Both the position numbers and the translations under genes were made by a program. Shown in pieces: positions 9,960-20,682 of a stretch of 64,000 nucleotides of DNA. Under the pieces are notes generated by a model. The model saw only the letters and a list, made by a program, of their open reading frames with translations. It had not been told where the DNA came from and did not search any database. Within the stretch, counting starts at the first letter, position 1, and each line of letters begins with the position of its first letter. Source of the DNA: Meconema thalassinum (Eukaryota > Arthropoda > Insecta > Orthoptera > Tettigoniidae); the NCBI GenBank assembly GCA_946902985.2, contig OX336389.2:343764444-343828443 (forward strand), given 5' to 3'.

Positions 9960-10160
9960 TAATAACCATTATTGGCTTCGTCGAAGTTAGCCTTGAATAT
10001 CCTTTCATAAATTTCAGGATCTAATGCACTGAACATGAATCTAGCTGGCCTCCATAAAAATTGGCATGAGAACGTTGCTTGTAATAAATCAGTAATCTGA
10101 GCTGGTAATATTTCAGGGGAAATCTTTAGGATTTGGAACACATTGAAGCATTGTGGGACA
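9960..10160 (-). other. Possible coding remnant of unknown origin
   Basis: The minus strand is open and protein-like: FQILKISPEILPAQITDLLQ, ATFSCQFLWRPARF, SALDPEIYERIFKANFDEAN. It has good residue diversity before it runs into a TTA microsatellite. There is no convincing GTAAGT donor and only a poor acceptor (CCTAAAG). It could be a decayed exon or a transposon fragment; I cannot name a family. Confidence 0.3.
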
Positions 10161-10849
10161 GGATATCACTCCCTCAACTCCCATTTTATTTCTACTTAAA
10201 AGCACACAGCTTTCTGTGGATCAGGATACTACTCCCGCAACATCCACTCAATACGAGGATCAACGCCTCATTTAACTCACATCACAAAGTGCATTGGCAC
10301 ATAATCAACATCAATTAAGCTTCATTTATCAACATCCCATAAGATTACAGATCGTAAGATCCCAGATTTACATGAACAATTAATTGTTTAATCACTATTC
10401 AACAAATGTATCATATTCTTTTATGTTTACCATTCTTAAGGAATATTACTTCGACAGCTATTCATTCGAATACAGTATTCATTAATTATTAATTCATGGG
10501 AATATTTCTTCTTCTTCTTATTATTATTATTATTATTACAAAAATATTTTCTGTCATACAGAAGAAAAAAATGTTAATGCATAGTATGTGTTATAAATCT
10601 GCTCCGTTATGAATGGGATAGGACTTCCCATATTATTTACCACAATATCAAATGAAAACATTGAGGATTGCACTTCAGCTGCAAGTCTAAACTGACTACA
10701 AGGAAAAATACGCCTAAAAATATGCAACCATTTCTAACTATGAAGGCGTTTCCTAATTACCGCAAATGTGAATTGGTTTATCGGAACTGAGGAAAATTCA
10801 TGGCTCTAGAAAATGTTTATGTTGTTCGGAAGTCTACTACATCATAGAT
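10161..10849. other. AT-rich spacer with TTA microsatellite
   Basis: Holds a (TTA)n/(CTT)n tract at about 10509-10540 and otherwise no supported feature. Confidence 0.5.
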
Positions 10850-11130
10850 TCTGTGGCGGTTGGGCCTCCCTCGGTGCGGATCGAATCCTGGCACCACGGA
10901 TCCGTGAAGACTAAACGCCGGGCATGGGACATGTTATAGCGTTCAGCTCCCCTGTCATCCACAGAAATAAGCCGCAGGTGGCATGGCTCTTCGTCCCTAG
11001 CGGGTCATCCTGGCATGTTCCTCTCACATACTACCGCTTTAGCTGCTAGTCATCCTCGATAATGGGGGCAGTGACTTTATCATTTGACGGGGTTGGTTCC
11101 AATGCACACAAGGCCTATGGCCTATTATGA
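10850..11130 (+). mobile_element. SINE-like repeat with a B-box
   Basis: Carries a B-box-like GGATCGAATCC near 10879 after GTGGCGGTTGGGC. The following body is GC-richer than the flanks (taaacgccgggcatgggaca, gccgcaggtggcatggctct), which suggests a retroposed SINE. No second copy or TSD was found in this window. Confidence 0.4.
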
Positions 11131-12003
11131 AATCCACTTATATGTCCAAGTGATATGACGGGACAGGCAGATGGTAATAATTCCTGGTAATAATGTCTCA
11201 TCAAACATGGGCGGAATCTGGCATGATATTCCCCGTGTAAAATATAAGCTGTTAGGGAGCTTATTAGCACATGCAAAATGTTCTATGGCTAACTTGGATT
11301 TGGTCCCAGTTCCTATGTGTTGTGTAAGTGGTATGAGTGACACACAATCAATAGTCAAACACTTGTGTAGAACAAGTCACACTCACATACCTGTGAATTT
11401 CTTGAAGTATTCAACATGATGAATAATTATAAGTTTTGAAGCACTTGGTAACACTTTGACGTTTCCACTAGCGGAGCACAAGATTATGTCCTTGGGACAT
11501 AATAACGTGGTAGAGATTGCCTATCTCCAAGGAGCACTCGCTCATAATGACGGCGTATTATACTATCGTAACGACACACACACGTAGACTGGTAGACAAG
11601 TAACAGTAACTTGTAGGACGACTGTGTCTGACCTCTAACAGAGCCGGCTTTTATACAGCCTCAAGGGCACATATCGATGGTTCAACTCGCATTACGTAAT
11701 GCAAGATCTTACCTCCCATTGGTCATCTTCATGGAAGCTTCCAGGAGGTTATTAATGTCCATTAAACCATCAGGAATAAACTGGTGAATTACTCCAAATG
11801 TAATTCTGAAGTGCTGATATAATCTTCTTCCATAACAAAAGCCTGACAAGTATACAGCGTTCCAATATTCGCTGGCTGCACACGGGACACGCGGCTGGTT
11901 CAAACTATGGTGGGTCGACAGCTTGTCACCGCCTCGCTGACGACATGAGCGCGCTCTTTTCAAACTCACGCCTAACCAAACCATCGTAAATGGGCACAGT
12001 ATA
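11131..12003. other. Spacer with a weak exon-like ORF
   Basis: An ORF at 11171-11419 (plus) passes a GTAAGT hexamer at about 11320, which could be a donor, but the peptide has no motif that I recognise. Nothing else is supported. Confidence 0.3.
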
Positions 12004-12123
12004 CTGTAGAACAGACATGGGCAATCTTGTAGGGACAGGGCCACATGCAATACAAAATAATCTAGGCGGGCCGAAAAGAGAAACAACACATGTTTATAGA
12101 TAGATTATAAACTTATTATTTCT

Positions 12124-12236
12124 GAAGTGAAATGCCATGTCCTGTGGTTCGGATTCCACGTAAAAAGGAGGTCCCGTGGCTCATGATCTCGAGATTAATG
12201 CTCACGTTAAACTACAAGCTTCCTTCCTTCCTTATA
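12124..12236 (+). mobile_element. SINE family D fragment, nested in hAT
   Basis: The segment from gtgaaatgccatgtcctgtg to cttccttccttcc matches the 3' body of the family D SINEs at 33349-33540 and 56196-56385 (motifs GTTCGGATTCC and GGTCCCGTGGCTCAT). The tRNA-like head is missing. Insertion into the hAT element followed the hAT transposition. Confidence 0.75.
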
Positions 12237-12372
12237 ATGGTTGAAAACTTAGGAAAAAAATAACACATCTTCTTGGTTCGTTGAGGCCTCTTGGACCACG
12301 TGGTTCCTAACTCTGGCGAGCTTTCGTTTTAGCCCAGTTTTCCTTCATCTTTACATTATGAACACACCTTCA

Positions 12373-12660
12373 TTATTTGTTAGAAGAGGAAGGAGTATGT
12401 GACAAATCAAACTGTGACTGTTCTTCTAAAAGTTTTTCATAATCTGGTTGAAACTGGGATGAGCTGATTCTTAGTAGTGCAGCTAAATGGTGGTCTGTTA
12501 ATCTTCTGACGCTATTTTTGCGAAGCTTCGTTGCAGAAAACACCTGTTCACAGATATAGGAAGATGCGAACATGGCAATTATTATCCTCTGTGCATGGGA
12601 TTTCAAGTTTGGGAAGCTTGATTTGGTAGGGCCTTGTAGAACTCAATTTTCGAAACGTTG
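12373..12660 (-). pseudogene. hAT transposase, C-terminal dimerisation region
   Basis: On the minus strand the peptide contains IIIAMFASSYICEQVFSATK, LRKNSVRRLTDHHLAALLRI. This matches the hAT C-terminal region of the ZBED5/GTF2IRD2-like branch (MFGSTYxCEQxFSxMKxxKxxxRxxLTDxHLxxxLRIA). Only about 95 codons remain; the BED finger and RNase H-like core are gone. It sits inside the short element bounded by 12012 and 12904 and points to the same superfamily as the larger element at 43152-46127. Confidence 0.8.
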
Positions 12661-13182
12661 AGGAATAGTTGCTTCAATTCATTGTTACATTGTAACTCAA
12701 TCAGTTCTAGCTGCTACTGTATTACACAAAACGCATAAACGCAATGAGATTGAAACAATTTTTCATTTCTAGGTACACAGAACAGAAAGTATGACCTATG
12801 TGTAATTTTAGATAGTAACCTATAATTCGAAACCATGTCGCGGGCCGGATTAGACTAGCTCAAGAGCCGCACTTGGCCCGTGGGTCGTACTTTGCCCATG
12901 ACTGCTGTACGAAGTCTCATTTGTGGGGTGTATGAATACCTTTTTGGTACCCCAAGAATGGTTTTTGTTTCATATTGTTATACGCATTGTGTTTGAAAGG
13001 TTTTCGTGTTTTCGGTAATGAATAATTGGTACTTTTCGCTCTACATAATGCAAACATGAGGCTCTCTGGCCATATATATTAAACCAACATTCAAAAACAA
13101 CATGGTGTATGAATACTTCTTTTTACCAACTGTAACTCAGTACGAGGCGTGACAAACTTCTTCTGATGTGTTTGTTCGCCGC

Positions 13183-13520
13183 GTTGCGTAGTGGCTAGCA
13201 TTCTTGGCTGTCACCGCGGGGACCCATGTTCGATTCCCCGGCTCTGCCAATAAATTTAATTCCGGTCTGAAGGCTGGCACGGGGTACACTCAGCCTCGTG
13301 AGGTAAAATTGAGACGATGCGGGTTCAATTCCTGCCTCAGCCATCCTGGAAGGGATTTTCCGTGGTTTCCCACTTCTAGTCTAGGCAAATCGTACCTAAC
13401 TTAAGGCCACTGCCGCTTCCTACCCAAATTCTAACTCAATGACAAATACACTCTCCCAAGTACACGGGGCTATATGGCCACGATGTCGCAAAGCCTCTAA
13501 AGAATCAACAAACAACAGCT
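13183..13520 (+). mobile_element. tRNA-derived SINE, family B
   Basis: The head reads GCGTTGCGTAGTGGCTAGC (A-box region) and then TGTTCGATTCCC (B-box). A second part has GGTTCAATTCC and TTTTCCGTGGTTTCCCACTTC. The tail has the hairpin region CACGGGGCTATATGGCCACG...CAAAGCC and finishes with AACAACAG. Other copies of the same family in the window are mostly in the opposite orientation. Confidence 0.85.
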
Positions 13521-13785
13521 TCTTGTTTGGAAACATCAAACATATACAACAACAAATCTAATACACATAGACAAGGTTACACGTGACATGCATGGCACCA
13601 GCAGCCCGACGTCATGGCCCACTGCCGCTTCTATTGAACTACTTGATTGTTTCCTATTATCGGAGTATTCGTTTGTTGGAATTATTCATTTGGTTTAGAA
13701 ATCATTGCTTGGAAGTGACTGATGTGTGAAGTAATTGGTGGTGTTTCATTCATTCAACCGACTGCAAAATTAGTCAGAAAACCAC

Positions 13786-14160
13786 TGTTGTTGTTATTGA
13801 TTCTTCTGGGGGCTTTGCGACATCGTGATCATGTAGCCCCGTGTACTTGGGCGTGTGTATTATTTGTCTGATAACATGTATCACTGTGATGTCTGTACTA
13901 GTGTGTGTATTTGCAATTGAGGTAGATTTGGGTACGAAGCGGCCGTAGCCTTAAGTTAGGTATCATCCCGGCATTTGCCTGGAATAGAAGTGGGAAACCA
14001 CGAAAAGCCACTTCCAGGATGGCTGAGGTAGGAATCTAACCCTCGTCCTCTCAGTTTTGCCTACGAGGTTGAGTGTACCGCGTTCCAGCCCTCAGACTAG
14101 AATTATTTTTTTTGGCACCTCCGCGGTGACAGTCATGTAGAAAACTACCGAAGCGAATGC
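13786..14160 (-). mobile_element. tRNA-derived SINE, family B
   Basis: On the plus strand it begins with the tail TTGTTGTTATTGATTC, the hairpin GGGGGCTTTGCGACATCG...GTAGCCCC, then CATCCCGGCATTTGCCTGG and ATGGCTGAGGTAGGAATC. It ends at a damaged tRNA-like head (CTCCGCGGTGACAGTCATG). It lies about 270 bp from the plus-strand copy at 13183-13520, forming an imperfect inverted pair. Confidence 0.85.
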
Positions 14161-14284
14161 TAGCAATCTAATGTTTCATTCGGTGTACAAACTACTGTCT
14201 GGAATCGATTGAAGTGTGAAGCAACTGATAACTAAGAACTCCTGCAACTCGACAAACGTCACGGGGAATAATTCAAGCAATCAC

Positions 14285-14347
14285 TTAAGCTATTATTATT
14301 ATTATTATTATTATTATTTTATTATTAATTATTTATTTATTTATCTA
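14285..14347 (+). repeat. (TTA)n/(TTTA)n microsatellite
   Basis: A pure TTA-type run grading into TTTAT repeats. A similar (TTA)n run at 14716-14740 flanks the neighbouring SINE on the other side. Confidence 0.9.
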
Positions 14348-14364
14348 TCAATTGCTCATCCTCC

Positions 14365-14716
14365 CAGCTTGGCTTCACCCAGGGACTCTGCAAGGGATCA
14401 TTCCTCTACCGTCGCAAGGATGGTGTCGGGGAGCTGAACACATTTTGCCGGCAGATGCACCTGTGGATGGTGACAGGCCGATCGCCCAGGTGACCGCTAA
14501 TTTGGATTTAATTAAGGAAGGACCAGAGAAGGGGTTTTGGAAGAAATTCTGCCATGGACCTGTTGAAAGGAGCCGTCCTGGCATTTGCCTGGTGGTGAAA
14601 ATGGGAAACCACGAAATCCATCTTTAGGATGGTGGAGGTGGGATTCGAACCTATGCTCTCCCGATGCCAGCAAGGCACGAGCTAGCGCGTTAGCGCTTTT
14701 GGCCACCTCAGCCGGG
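14365..14716 (-). mobile_element. tRNA-derived SINE with a Ser/Leu-like head
   Basis: On the minus strand the head reads CTGAGGTGGCCAAAAGCGCT (A-box TGGCCAAAAGCG) and then, after a long variable region, GGTTCGAATCCCACC (B-box). The following GTGGTTTCCCATTTTCACCA matches the family B middle, but the 3' half differs and recurs at about 57590-57710. Microsatellites abut both ends, so the TSD cannot be read. Confidence 0.75.
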
Positions 14717-14906
14717 TATTATTATTATTATTATTATTATGTAGGCTACTATGGTAACACATACTAAGGAAAAAAATATTACGAGTACATTCCCTTATTT
14801 CTCGTAGGAACTTACTGTATATTGTTAACTCGACAATAAAGGCAAGTTAGGAGCTGAGTTACGTTGTTATAGTACCTTCCATTTGTACTGTATTGTGTTC
14901 CTACAG

Positions 14907-15005
14907 GTTTACAAGGATATGCTGGCGACAATCGCAAAGGGCCGCAGACAAAATGCACCTGCAGAGGAGGACGAAGAAGAGATACTGATGTTCAAGAAAC
15001 AGTAG
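14907..15005 (+). CDS. Candidate 3'-terminal exon of an unknown host gene
   Basis: A strong acceptor (TTGTGTTCCTACAG, ending at 14906) is followed by an open 99-bp segment ending in TAG at 15003-15005. The in-frame reading is VYKDMLATIAKGRRQNAPAE then EDEEEILMFKKQ. The peptide is highly charged, with an acidic stretch just before a basic end, as is common at protein C-termini. The GC-richer codons stand out from the flanking AT-rich DNA and there is no transposon signature. The segment is too short to name the gene. The downstream sequence to about 15180 is probably 3' UTR; AATAAA occurs only far downstream, near 15857. Confidence 0.55.
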   Translation, partial: VYKDMLATIAKGRRQNAPAEEDEEEILMFKKQ

Positions 15006-15258
15006 CTCCACCGTCAAGCATGGCATAGCCGAACAAGGCTCACATTAGTGACACAGACTTAAAGAGTGACCGTATAGAAAAAGAAAGAATTAACATATTC
15101 CCAAGTCAAAACACTGCAGAAATGTAGAGTTATAGCGTAAAATGTGGCATACCGGACATAAACTAATAACAATTGTTCGCATATTCAGGAGCTTCAAGGC
15201 TCGAATCTATGAAACTAAATAGTTACATGCAGTCGTTAAATTGGACTGGTGTAAGTTG
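15006..15258 (+). other. Probable 3' UTR and spacer after the terminal exon
   Basis: No coding sequence. I assign it as UTR only by position; no polyadenylation hexamer was found close by. Confidence 0.3.
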
Positions 15259-15530
15259 CTAGCAAACGTGGGTATGAACCCCAACGTCACCCGTCCTTGA
15301 AATGGTTTTCCGAGGTTTCTCAGTTTCATTTCCTAGCAAATGTTTGGATGGTACCTTCTTGTAGGTCACGACCACTTCCTTCCACTCCCTTGTCCTGTTT
15401 CATGTATCTTCACTCACATAATCTCCAATTGACTCCCCTGATGAGGGTAGCATCAGTAAGGGCATTCGGCCGTAGAAAACCACCCGTCACGTCAGCTCAG
15501 CTAATCTCGCCTCACCTCATCTTCAACCTT
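15259..15530 (+). mobile_element. SINE-like fragment
   Basis: Contains AATGGTTTTCCGAGGTTTCTC, close to the TGGTTTTCCGTGGTTT motif of family B, followed by ATGGTACCTTC and ACTTCCTTCCACTCCC. The tail differs (GATGAGGGTAGCATCAGTAA). It is probably a related SINE whose tRNA head is lost. Confidence 0.5.
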
Positions 15531-16967
15531 GCAGAAACGGGAATAATAAGGGGTAAACATACATTATTATTTCAAGGGGCGGGTTTCACCCTAGAAATCG
15601 TGTAAAATGTTTTGTAAAATTCCGTAAGTTTATTACTTTATGGAAACATGCTTCAAAATGGAAAGTCGCAAAGACTGAACTTAGGGTCCTATGAAAAACT
15701 AGTTGTTTCATTCATTGCGCACTTACTTTTATTTTAAAGGAAATTATAAATTTCCTGATAACTGAAATGACCTTGTTAATTCTATTTAGTTTGGAAGAAT
15801 ATATTATCATATTTCTCGATAGAAAATATAAACCCGAACTGTATAAGAGTAGCCTAAATAAAGCACTACAGTCCGCGTCACCGAAACCTTGGCACTTGTT
15901 CCCTATCACTACAAGCATTGTGATATATTGTAATGTGTTGCATCCAGAGCTGTACATAATTGAACTTACCCTCGCCTGATCGCCTGAATACTCCTCCACC
16001 AGCCACACTGTAACATGTCGTGACGTTGAGGCAAGAGTTCAAACCCGAACATAAGCTCAGTGCAATGCCTGTCTGTAGGCTCACCATAACCTGATAGGTG
16101 TCGCTAGTTTTTTGTGTGCACATGAAGTTGTGTTATAGCAAGTAAATGGAAATCCTACTGTCAAGGTGAAATTGCAAAGTGGAGAATTAATATTATGAAA
16201 GAAAGACGGTTGTGGTCTTGTATGGAAGAAAAATCCCCAGTGTTTGTAAAGACGCAACTGAAACATTTGCTCGGTGTAATGAATGTGGAAAAATACTACA
16301 CATTAGATCGGATACCATAGACGCGTATGCAAATTGGACAATACAGGATACTGTAAAACAAGATGAGGACCTGTTAGTTGAGAAATGTGTTGATAAAAAT
16401 TATAAATAAAAAGTAGTTCCGTGGGGAACTAAAACGCCTATTCTCATCATCCTACTGGACTTTTCCATTAAACATTCTCCCGCCTATTAAAAGGATTTGT
16501 AACGTGTTTTTCGAGGGGTTTTCATGCCACTGGCATAAGTCAGTAGGAAGCCATTCTATATTTATTTACGTGGCAAATTGTTCAGCCAAGAGAATTTTTC
16601 ATGTTAATGTATTATTATTATTAATTTATTATAATTATTATTAAGGTATTTTTCGGAGCATTTTATAAAATTATAAGCATACAGATAGGTTTTCTATGTC
16701 TTAGAAAACACTATCGAGCAAATTATTACGAACGACAATATCATAGAAAATTATGTGATTACGGAATTTTACGGAGTTTCGTCAGTTAGGGTATATTGAG
16801 AGACATGACTCACTGGGAATTCAGATACAGGCTTATGCTTGTCAAGTAGTATGACGCAAGGCTGGGTCGCATCGTCAAGAAAAGGCGGATGTATGGAACG
16901 GCAATCGACTTCACCCTTCCGCCGAGTGTAATGAGCCAGAAGAGTGGAGTAGCGCGTGAGGGGTCAG
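15531..16967. other. AT-rich spacer
   Basis: Includes an ORF at 16212-16409 with two CxxC-like pairs (ARCNECGKIL) that I could not place, and AT-rich DNA with TTA runs near 16610-16650. No transposon ends found. Confidence 0.35.
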
Positions 16968-17031
16968 CCAATCAGTGGAGGGCGAGCGTGAAGAAGTCGG
17001 CTGAAGAGTGGGGATGCGGCGGGTGCATATA
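16968..17031 (+). promoter_or_regulatory. Candidate promoter: CCAAT box plus TATA box
   Basis: CCAAT (16968-16972, in AGCCAATCAG) is followed about 55 bp later by GCATATATGG (TATA core at 17028-17031). The local sequence is GC- and CpG-richer than the surroundings. Transcription would start around 17058, about 170 bp before the ATG at 17227. An imperfect direct duplication (GACTATC(G/T)TT...CCGATGTNC) lies at about 17057 and 17123. Confidence 0.4.
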
Positions 17032-17226
17032 TGGTTGGCACGCCGTGGAAACAAGGACTATCGTTAAAAAATTTAACCAGTATGGTTGCACGAGTGAGTG
17101 GGTCCGATGTTCAGTGGAGTTAGCGACTATCTTTGTAAAACTTAACCGTTGAGGTTGTACGTGTTGGTTCCGATGTACGGACCATAAATCTTCATATCTA
17201 CAAATATATCATCAACAACGAAGAAG

Positions 17227-17302
17227 ATGACGACGTCCAGGAGGCTATGGGAAGCTCACTTCAACATCCAGTACGAGGGAAATGCTACGGCAATTTCCAG
17301 TG
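17227..17302 (+). CDS. Candidate first coding exon of an unknown host gene
   Basis: An ATG at 17227 opens a frame reading MTTSRRLWEAHFNIQYEGNA then TAISS, and the exon ends at a GTAAGC donor (GT at 17303-17304), in phase 1. Upstream lie a CCAAT box and a TATA box at sensible distances. An alternative frame over the same bases (NNEEDDDVQEAMGSS) is also open to the donor but has no upstream ATG. I do not recognise the protein; downstream exons were not found in the window. Confidence 0.4.
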
Positions 17303-17479
17303 GTAAGCGCGAATGACACATAACTACGCAATCTCTCGTCTTTCTTTGTTTCATGTTTAGTGATTCAGTAAATTCATAGCTTGGGAATAAGAGTAAAATC
17401 AGTAATTTATCCGACTCCGTTTTCACGTAATTTTCTAGCGGTAGTATTTAAATCGCAACGCTCCAATTTAAATTCAAAC

Positions 17480-17514
<35 letters not shown>

Positions 17515-18179
17515 AATTTTGCTATACTTGTTTTTATACAATAAATTCATTTCTTGTAACCATGCAATCTTTGTTTTTAGTAGGTAGCATTAGATATAGA
17601 CCAATTCCTTCTCCTGATACAATTGTTTGTTGGGTTAATGATCCAATCATACCACGATCTGAGAGTAAAGATTCTTGAAGGTGTTCTACCAGAGCTAGGT
17701 GTTGTTAAATACAAATTTAGATTTCAACATAGCGTTGAGGTCTTGGCGCCCATTAAAACAACATATCTTAGTAGAAAACAGTATATTTGTCACACAGTGA
17801 GGGCGATAGAAGACATTACATTTTGTCCATGTACTAAATAACTTTTGGTACACGACCTTCGTTATGATAAAGTATAGAGCAACAATATTAAACTCAAAAC
17901 TGAGTATCCATAAGTTGTAGTCATTTCAGACAAGAAAGGCGAACTTATCATAGTATTCTCCATCACCATACAAAATTGCAGGATGATGTCAGTAACAGTG
18001 TCGGAGATAATGCCGGTGAAATATCTCGCGCAGCTGCGCTGACAGACGATGTGTGGTTTTCCTCCGCATTTTTTCACAATCCTTCCAAGCAAATACCGAG
18101 AATGTAATCGTATTTCAAGTCCCACTGTATCTACCCGATCCCAACCCTAATACAATTCCAGCTTCACACACTACTAATC
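17303..18179. other. AT-rich, intron-like spacer
   Basis: Contains a (TTA)n run at 17481-17512. If the exon at 17227 is real, this is the start of its first intron. No other feature is supported. Confidence 0.35.
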
Positions 18180-18290
18180 ACCTCAGAAACACAGGTTGTC
18201 AGACGAATTCAACACACACCCAAGTACACGGGGTTGATGACCAAGATATTCCAAGCTTCTAACACGAATTAACAACAGAAAAAGGACATA
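18180..18290 (+). mobile_element. SINE family B, 3' end only
   Basis: Carries CACAGGTTGTCAGACGAATT, the CCCAAGTACACGGGGTTGAT hairpin region and the tail TTAACAACAG. The tRNA-like head and middle are missing, consistent with 5' truncation during retroposition. Confidence 0.7.
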
Positions 18291-18329
18291 GCTTTCTTTG
18301 GAACGGTCATATATAGTATGTTTAGTGAT

Positions 18330-18441
18330 ACTTGAAAATGTGACCGCAGTCTGGATTCGCATTGAAGTAAGTGGTTAAACGCACCTGTCTGGGCAGCACG
18401 AGATTCGGGTTTGAATCCCGACTGAGGTTACATTTTCAAGT
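18330..18441. repeat. Inverted repeat enclosing a tRNA-like module
   Basis: A 15-bp arm at 18330-18344 (ACTTGAAAATGTGAC) and its inverse at 18427-18441 match at 14 of 15 positions. They tightly bracket the tRNA-like module, so the whole unit could fold as one hairpin of about 112 bp. Confidence 0.8.
18342..18429 (+). ncRNA. Solitary tRNA-like module
   Basis: A-box-like GTAAGTGGTTAAACGC and a perfect B-box GGTTTGAATCCC at tRNA spacing, followed by a TTTT within 10 nt. The stems do not fold as a standard tRNA. It is probably a tRNA-derived retroposon or a Pol III pseudogene. Confidence 0.5.
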
Positions 18442-19221
18442 TGTTGAAGTACAGTATTAGGAGCCACTTTTCAGTGTTGCCTAGTGCTATTATAGAATGC
18501 TTTTCAGTCGGTCAACGCACATGTTACCCAATTTTAATAGACGGGAAAACAAGTATTTAAACACCTTAATCTGAAAGAAATATAACATGAAATATTTATC
18601 ACGAAAACAACACACATTTATGTACAAGAAGTGGGGGGAGGGGTACTTAAGTGGATGACAAGTTTGAATCGTCACGCGATCATCATCAGACCGTGTTTCC
18701 CTAAGCGTGGATAAGGTACGATGGTTATGTCATTATGTACAAATAGAGACTACATTTTATACAATATTTTAATTACAAAAGTTTATAATAACTTTTGGAA
18801 CGTGTCAATCTTATTTACAGATATTATTGCTCAGTTGGTCTGAAGCACTTCTATAGTTGTTGCGTTATTATTAACAAAATAGCGCAAACAACATTCACAC
18901 CTGAAGTTTGCCACAATAATAAGTTAATAAATCACAGGTTAACCTGTGGTTGTGGTGGTGGTGGTGGTGGTCAGAAAGGAAAGGGGCAGGTGGAGGTGGG
19001 TACAAGCAATGCGAGTATCCTTGCTACACGCATGCGCAGTAAGATTGCTATTACATTCATACTTTTTTTACTGTAAGCTGGTGCCATCTCTCGTCGTTTT
19101 ACGGAACTCGGAAGAAAGTTTTGAAAGCGAGTGAGACCACCAGATGCGCTTCAAAGCTGATACATTTAATAACACATTAATTACATCGTTAATGTATAAA
19201 TACAAATTTAACTACGAAGAA
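18442..19221. other. Spacer with a short GTG repeat
   Basis: A (GGT)n tract lies at about 18947-18971; peptides across it are simple-repeat artefacts. Nothing else supported. Confidence 0.4.
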
Positions 19222-19532
19222 CTGCGAAGAAATGTAATTGCGGCCTGATAGCTGGAACGGGGTATACTCATCCTCGTGAGGTAAAACTGAGGTAAGATGG
19301 ATTCGATTCCCATGCTCAGGAATTCTGGAAGTGACTTTCCATTGATTCGCACTTCTACTTCAGTTTCCTTACTAAAGACCACGGCCGCCTCCTTGCCAAT
19401 CCTCACCTGAATTACAAATACACACACTTCTAAAATCGGCACAATAACACAGGTTATCAGACAAATTCAAACACCCAAGTACATGGGGCTAAATGACCAC
19501 GATGTCCAAGCTCTTTAAATGGAACAACAACT
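19222..19532 (+). mobile_element. SINE family B, 5'-truncated
   Basis: Starts near GCTGGAACGGGGTATACTCA, which in complete copies lies just after the tRNA-like head, and runs to the hairpin (CATGGGGCTAAATGACCACG) and the AACAACAACTACAAC tail. Confidence 0.8.
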
Positions 19533-20147
19533 ACAACTAAATCTGCTGATCCAGGATTCGATTTCTGGTTTAGAAGAATAATTTGGGCTGGCTGTATTTG
19601 GAGGCTATGCAATGCACTAAAATGATCTTAATACACATCAAATCAGTAAATAATTGAATGTGTTAAGAAAAACGATGACATCTGAACCTCATCCGCCCCT
19701 AATTAGGCTATTACTATCGATTTTGAGAAATCGGGTGCATGAGTTGTTTATTTTGCCAAAGCCTCCTGATTACCAGCAAGTATATAAAATGGAACATTTG
19801 AGGCCTTCTTCCGAACCTCTGAAGCCCTCCGCGATAGCAGTCGAGTAACCCTAGTCATTTGCGAATAAGTTTCCTTCGAGTTGTATTTCCCTTATTTCAA
19901 GGTGCTGAAGCGATCAGTTGTATTGGTTTGCTTCAAAACGAGCTTCTTCTACAACAGTGTTCGATTCAGTTTCTCAAAATCGGAGAACACTAATCAAATT
20001 GAACCTTATTCATAAATGGCTTTAGGCTGGTTTTACAACGGGGTTTCTTCATTTCGGCTGCCTTGGGTTTTTGTGGGTATCTACCCACATAACCAATGGT
20101 GGTACTTTATGAGGATCCAACCAGCCTTCGGGCTGACTACCTAACAG
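19533..20147. other. Unassigned spacer
   Basis: Short open frames only; no motif or terminal repeat seen. Confidence 0.4.
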
Positions 20148-20325
20148 GCAGACAGGTGGCGCAGCGGTCAAGCTGGATCGGGCTCGTTTCCCGGTTAATG
20201 TATATGGGATTTTCAAGGTGATTGTCACGTCCGTTGGTTCGGATTCTACGTAACAAAGAGGCATCTCATGACTTATTATTGCGAGATTAACGGTTACATA
20301 GCCTATAACTTCACGCTTCCTTTTC
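20148..20325 (+). mobile_element. tRNA-derived SINE, family D (diverged)
   Basis: The head GGTGGCGCAGCGGTCAAGCT is identical to the family D copy at 33349. The B-box is damaged (GGGCTCGTTTCCC). The body has TTGGTTCGGATTCTACGTAA and ends in CTTCACGCTTCC. Confidence 0.75.
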
Positions 20326-20682
20326 AATTTCTATCAGATATGAATGTTTTTTTCTCGCATTCAAGAAATTTGTTGCTTGCAGAGGACAAACGAGACTGGG
20401 TTACTGTAGGCTAAGTGGTAATGCAAGAGCATGCAGCGTAGGTTGTTGACTCTTTTGCCCGGCGGACAGAGATGGCTTGTCTTAACCGGATGTAGGATAT
20501 TGAGCTGCCAGTCACGCCTGGGTGATGTGATGTACGCCGCGGGATTGCTCTCACTGTCGTCTTCAAACATTGAGGTTTCTATTTTATAACAGAATCATTC
20601 TTTCATTTCGTGTTCTTAATGCTGCACTCTTGAGATCTTCCACATCTAAATAACCTTCTTCTTTGAGGGACTTAAACATTGT

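Larger units (their letters stand above)
12012..12904 (-). mobile_element. Short hAT transposon derivative
   Basis: The ends are CAGACATGGGCAA and, inverted on the right, CAGTCATGGGCAA (12 of 13 identical), the CAGxxxTGGGCAA pattern of many hAT elements. The imperfect flanking octamers CTGTAGAA (12004-12011) and CTGTACGA (12905-12912) fit an aged 8-bp TSD. The 893-bp body has GGGCC-rich subterminal sequence, a transposase C-terminus on the minus strand, and a nested SINE fragment. Confidence 0.8.

Noticed and set aside
11171..11419. Secreted or cystine-knot protein suggested by VPVPMCC
   Set aside because: Only a superficial resemblance to a TGF-beta C-terminus; other cysteines and flanking motifs are missing.
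18946..19134. MVVVVVVVVR... ORF
   Set aside because: Translation of a short (GTG)n microsatellite.
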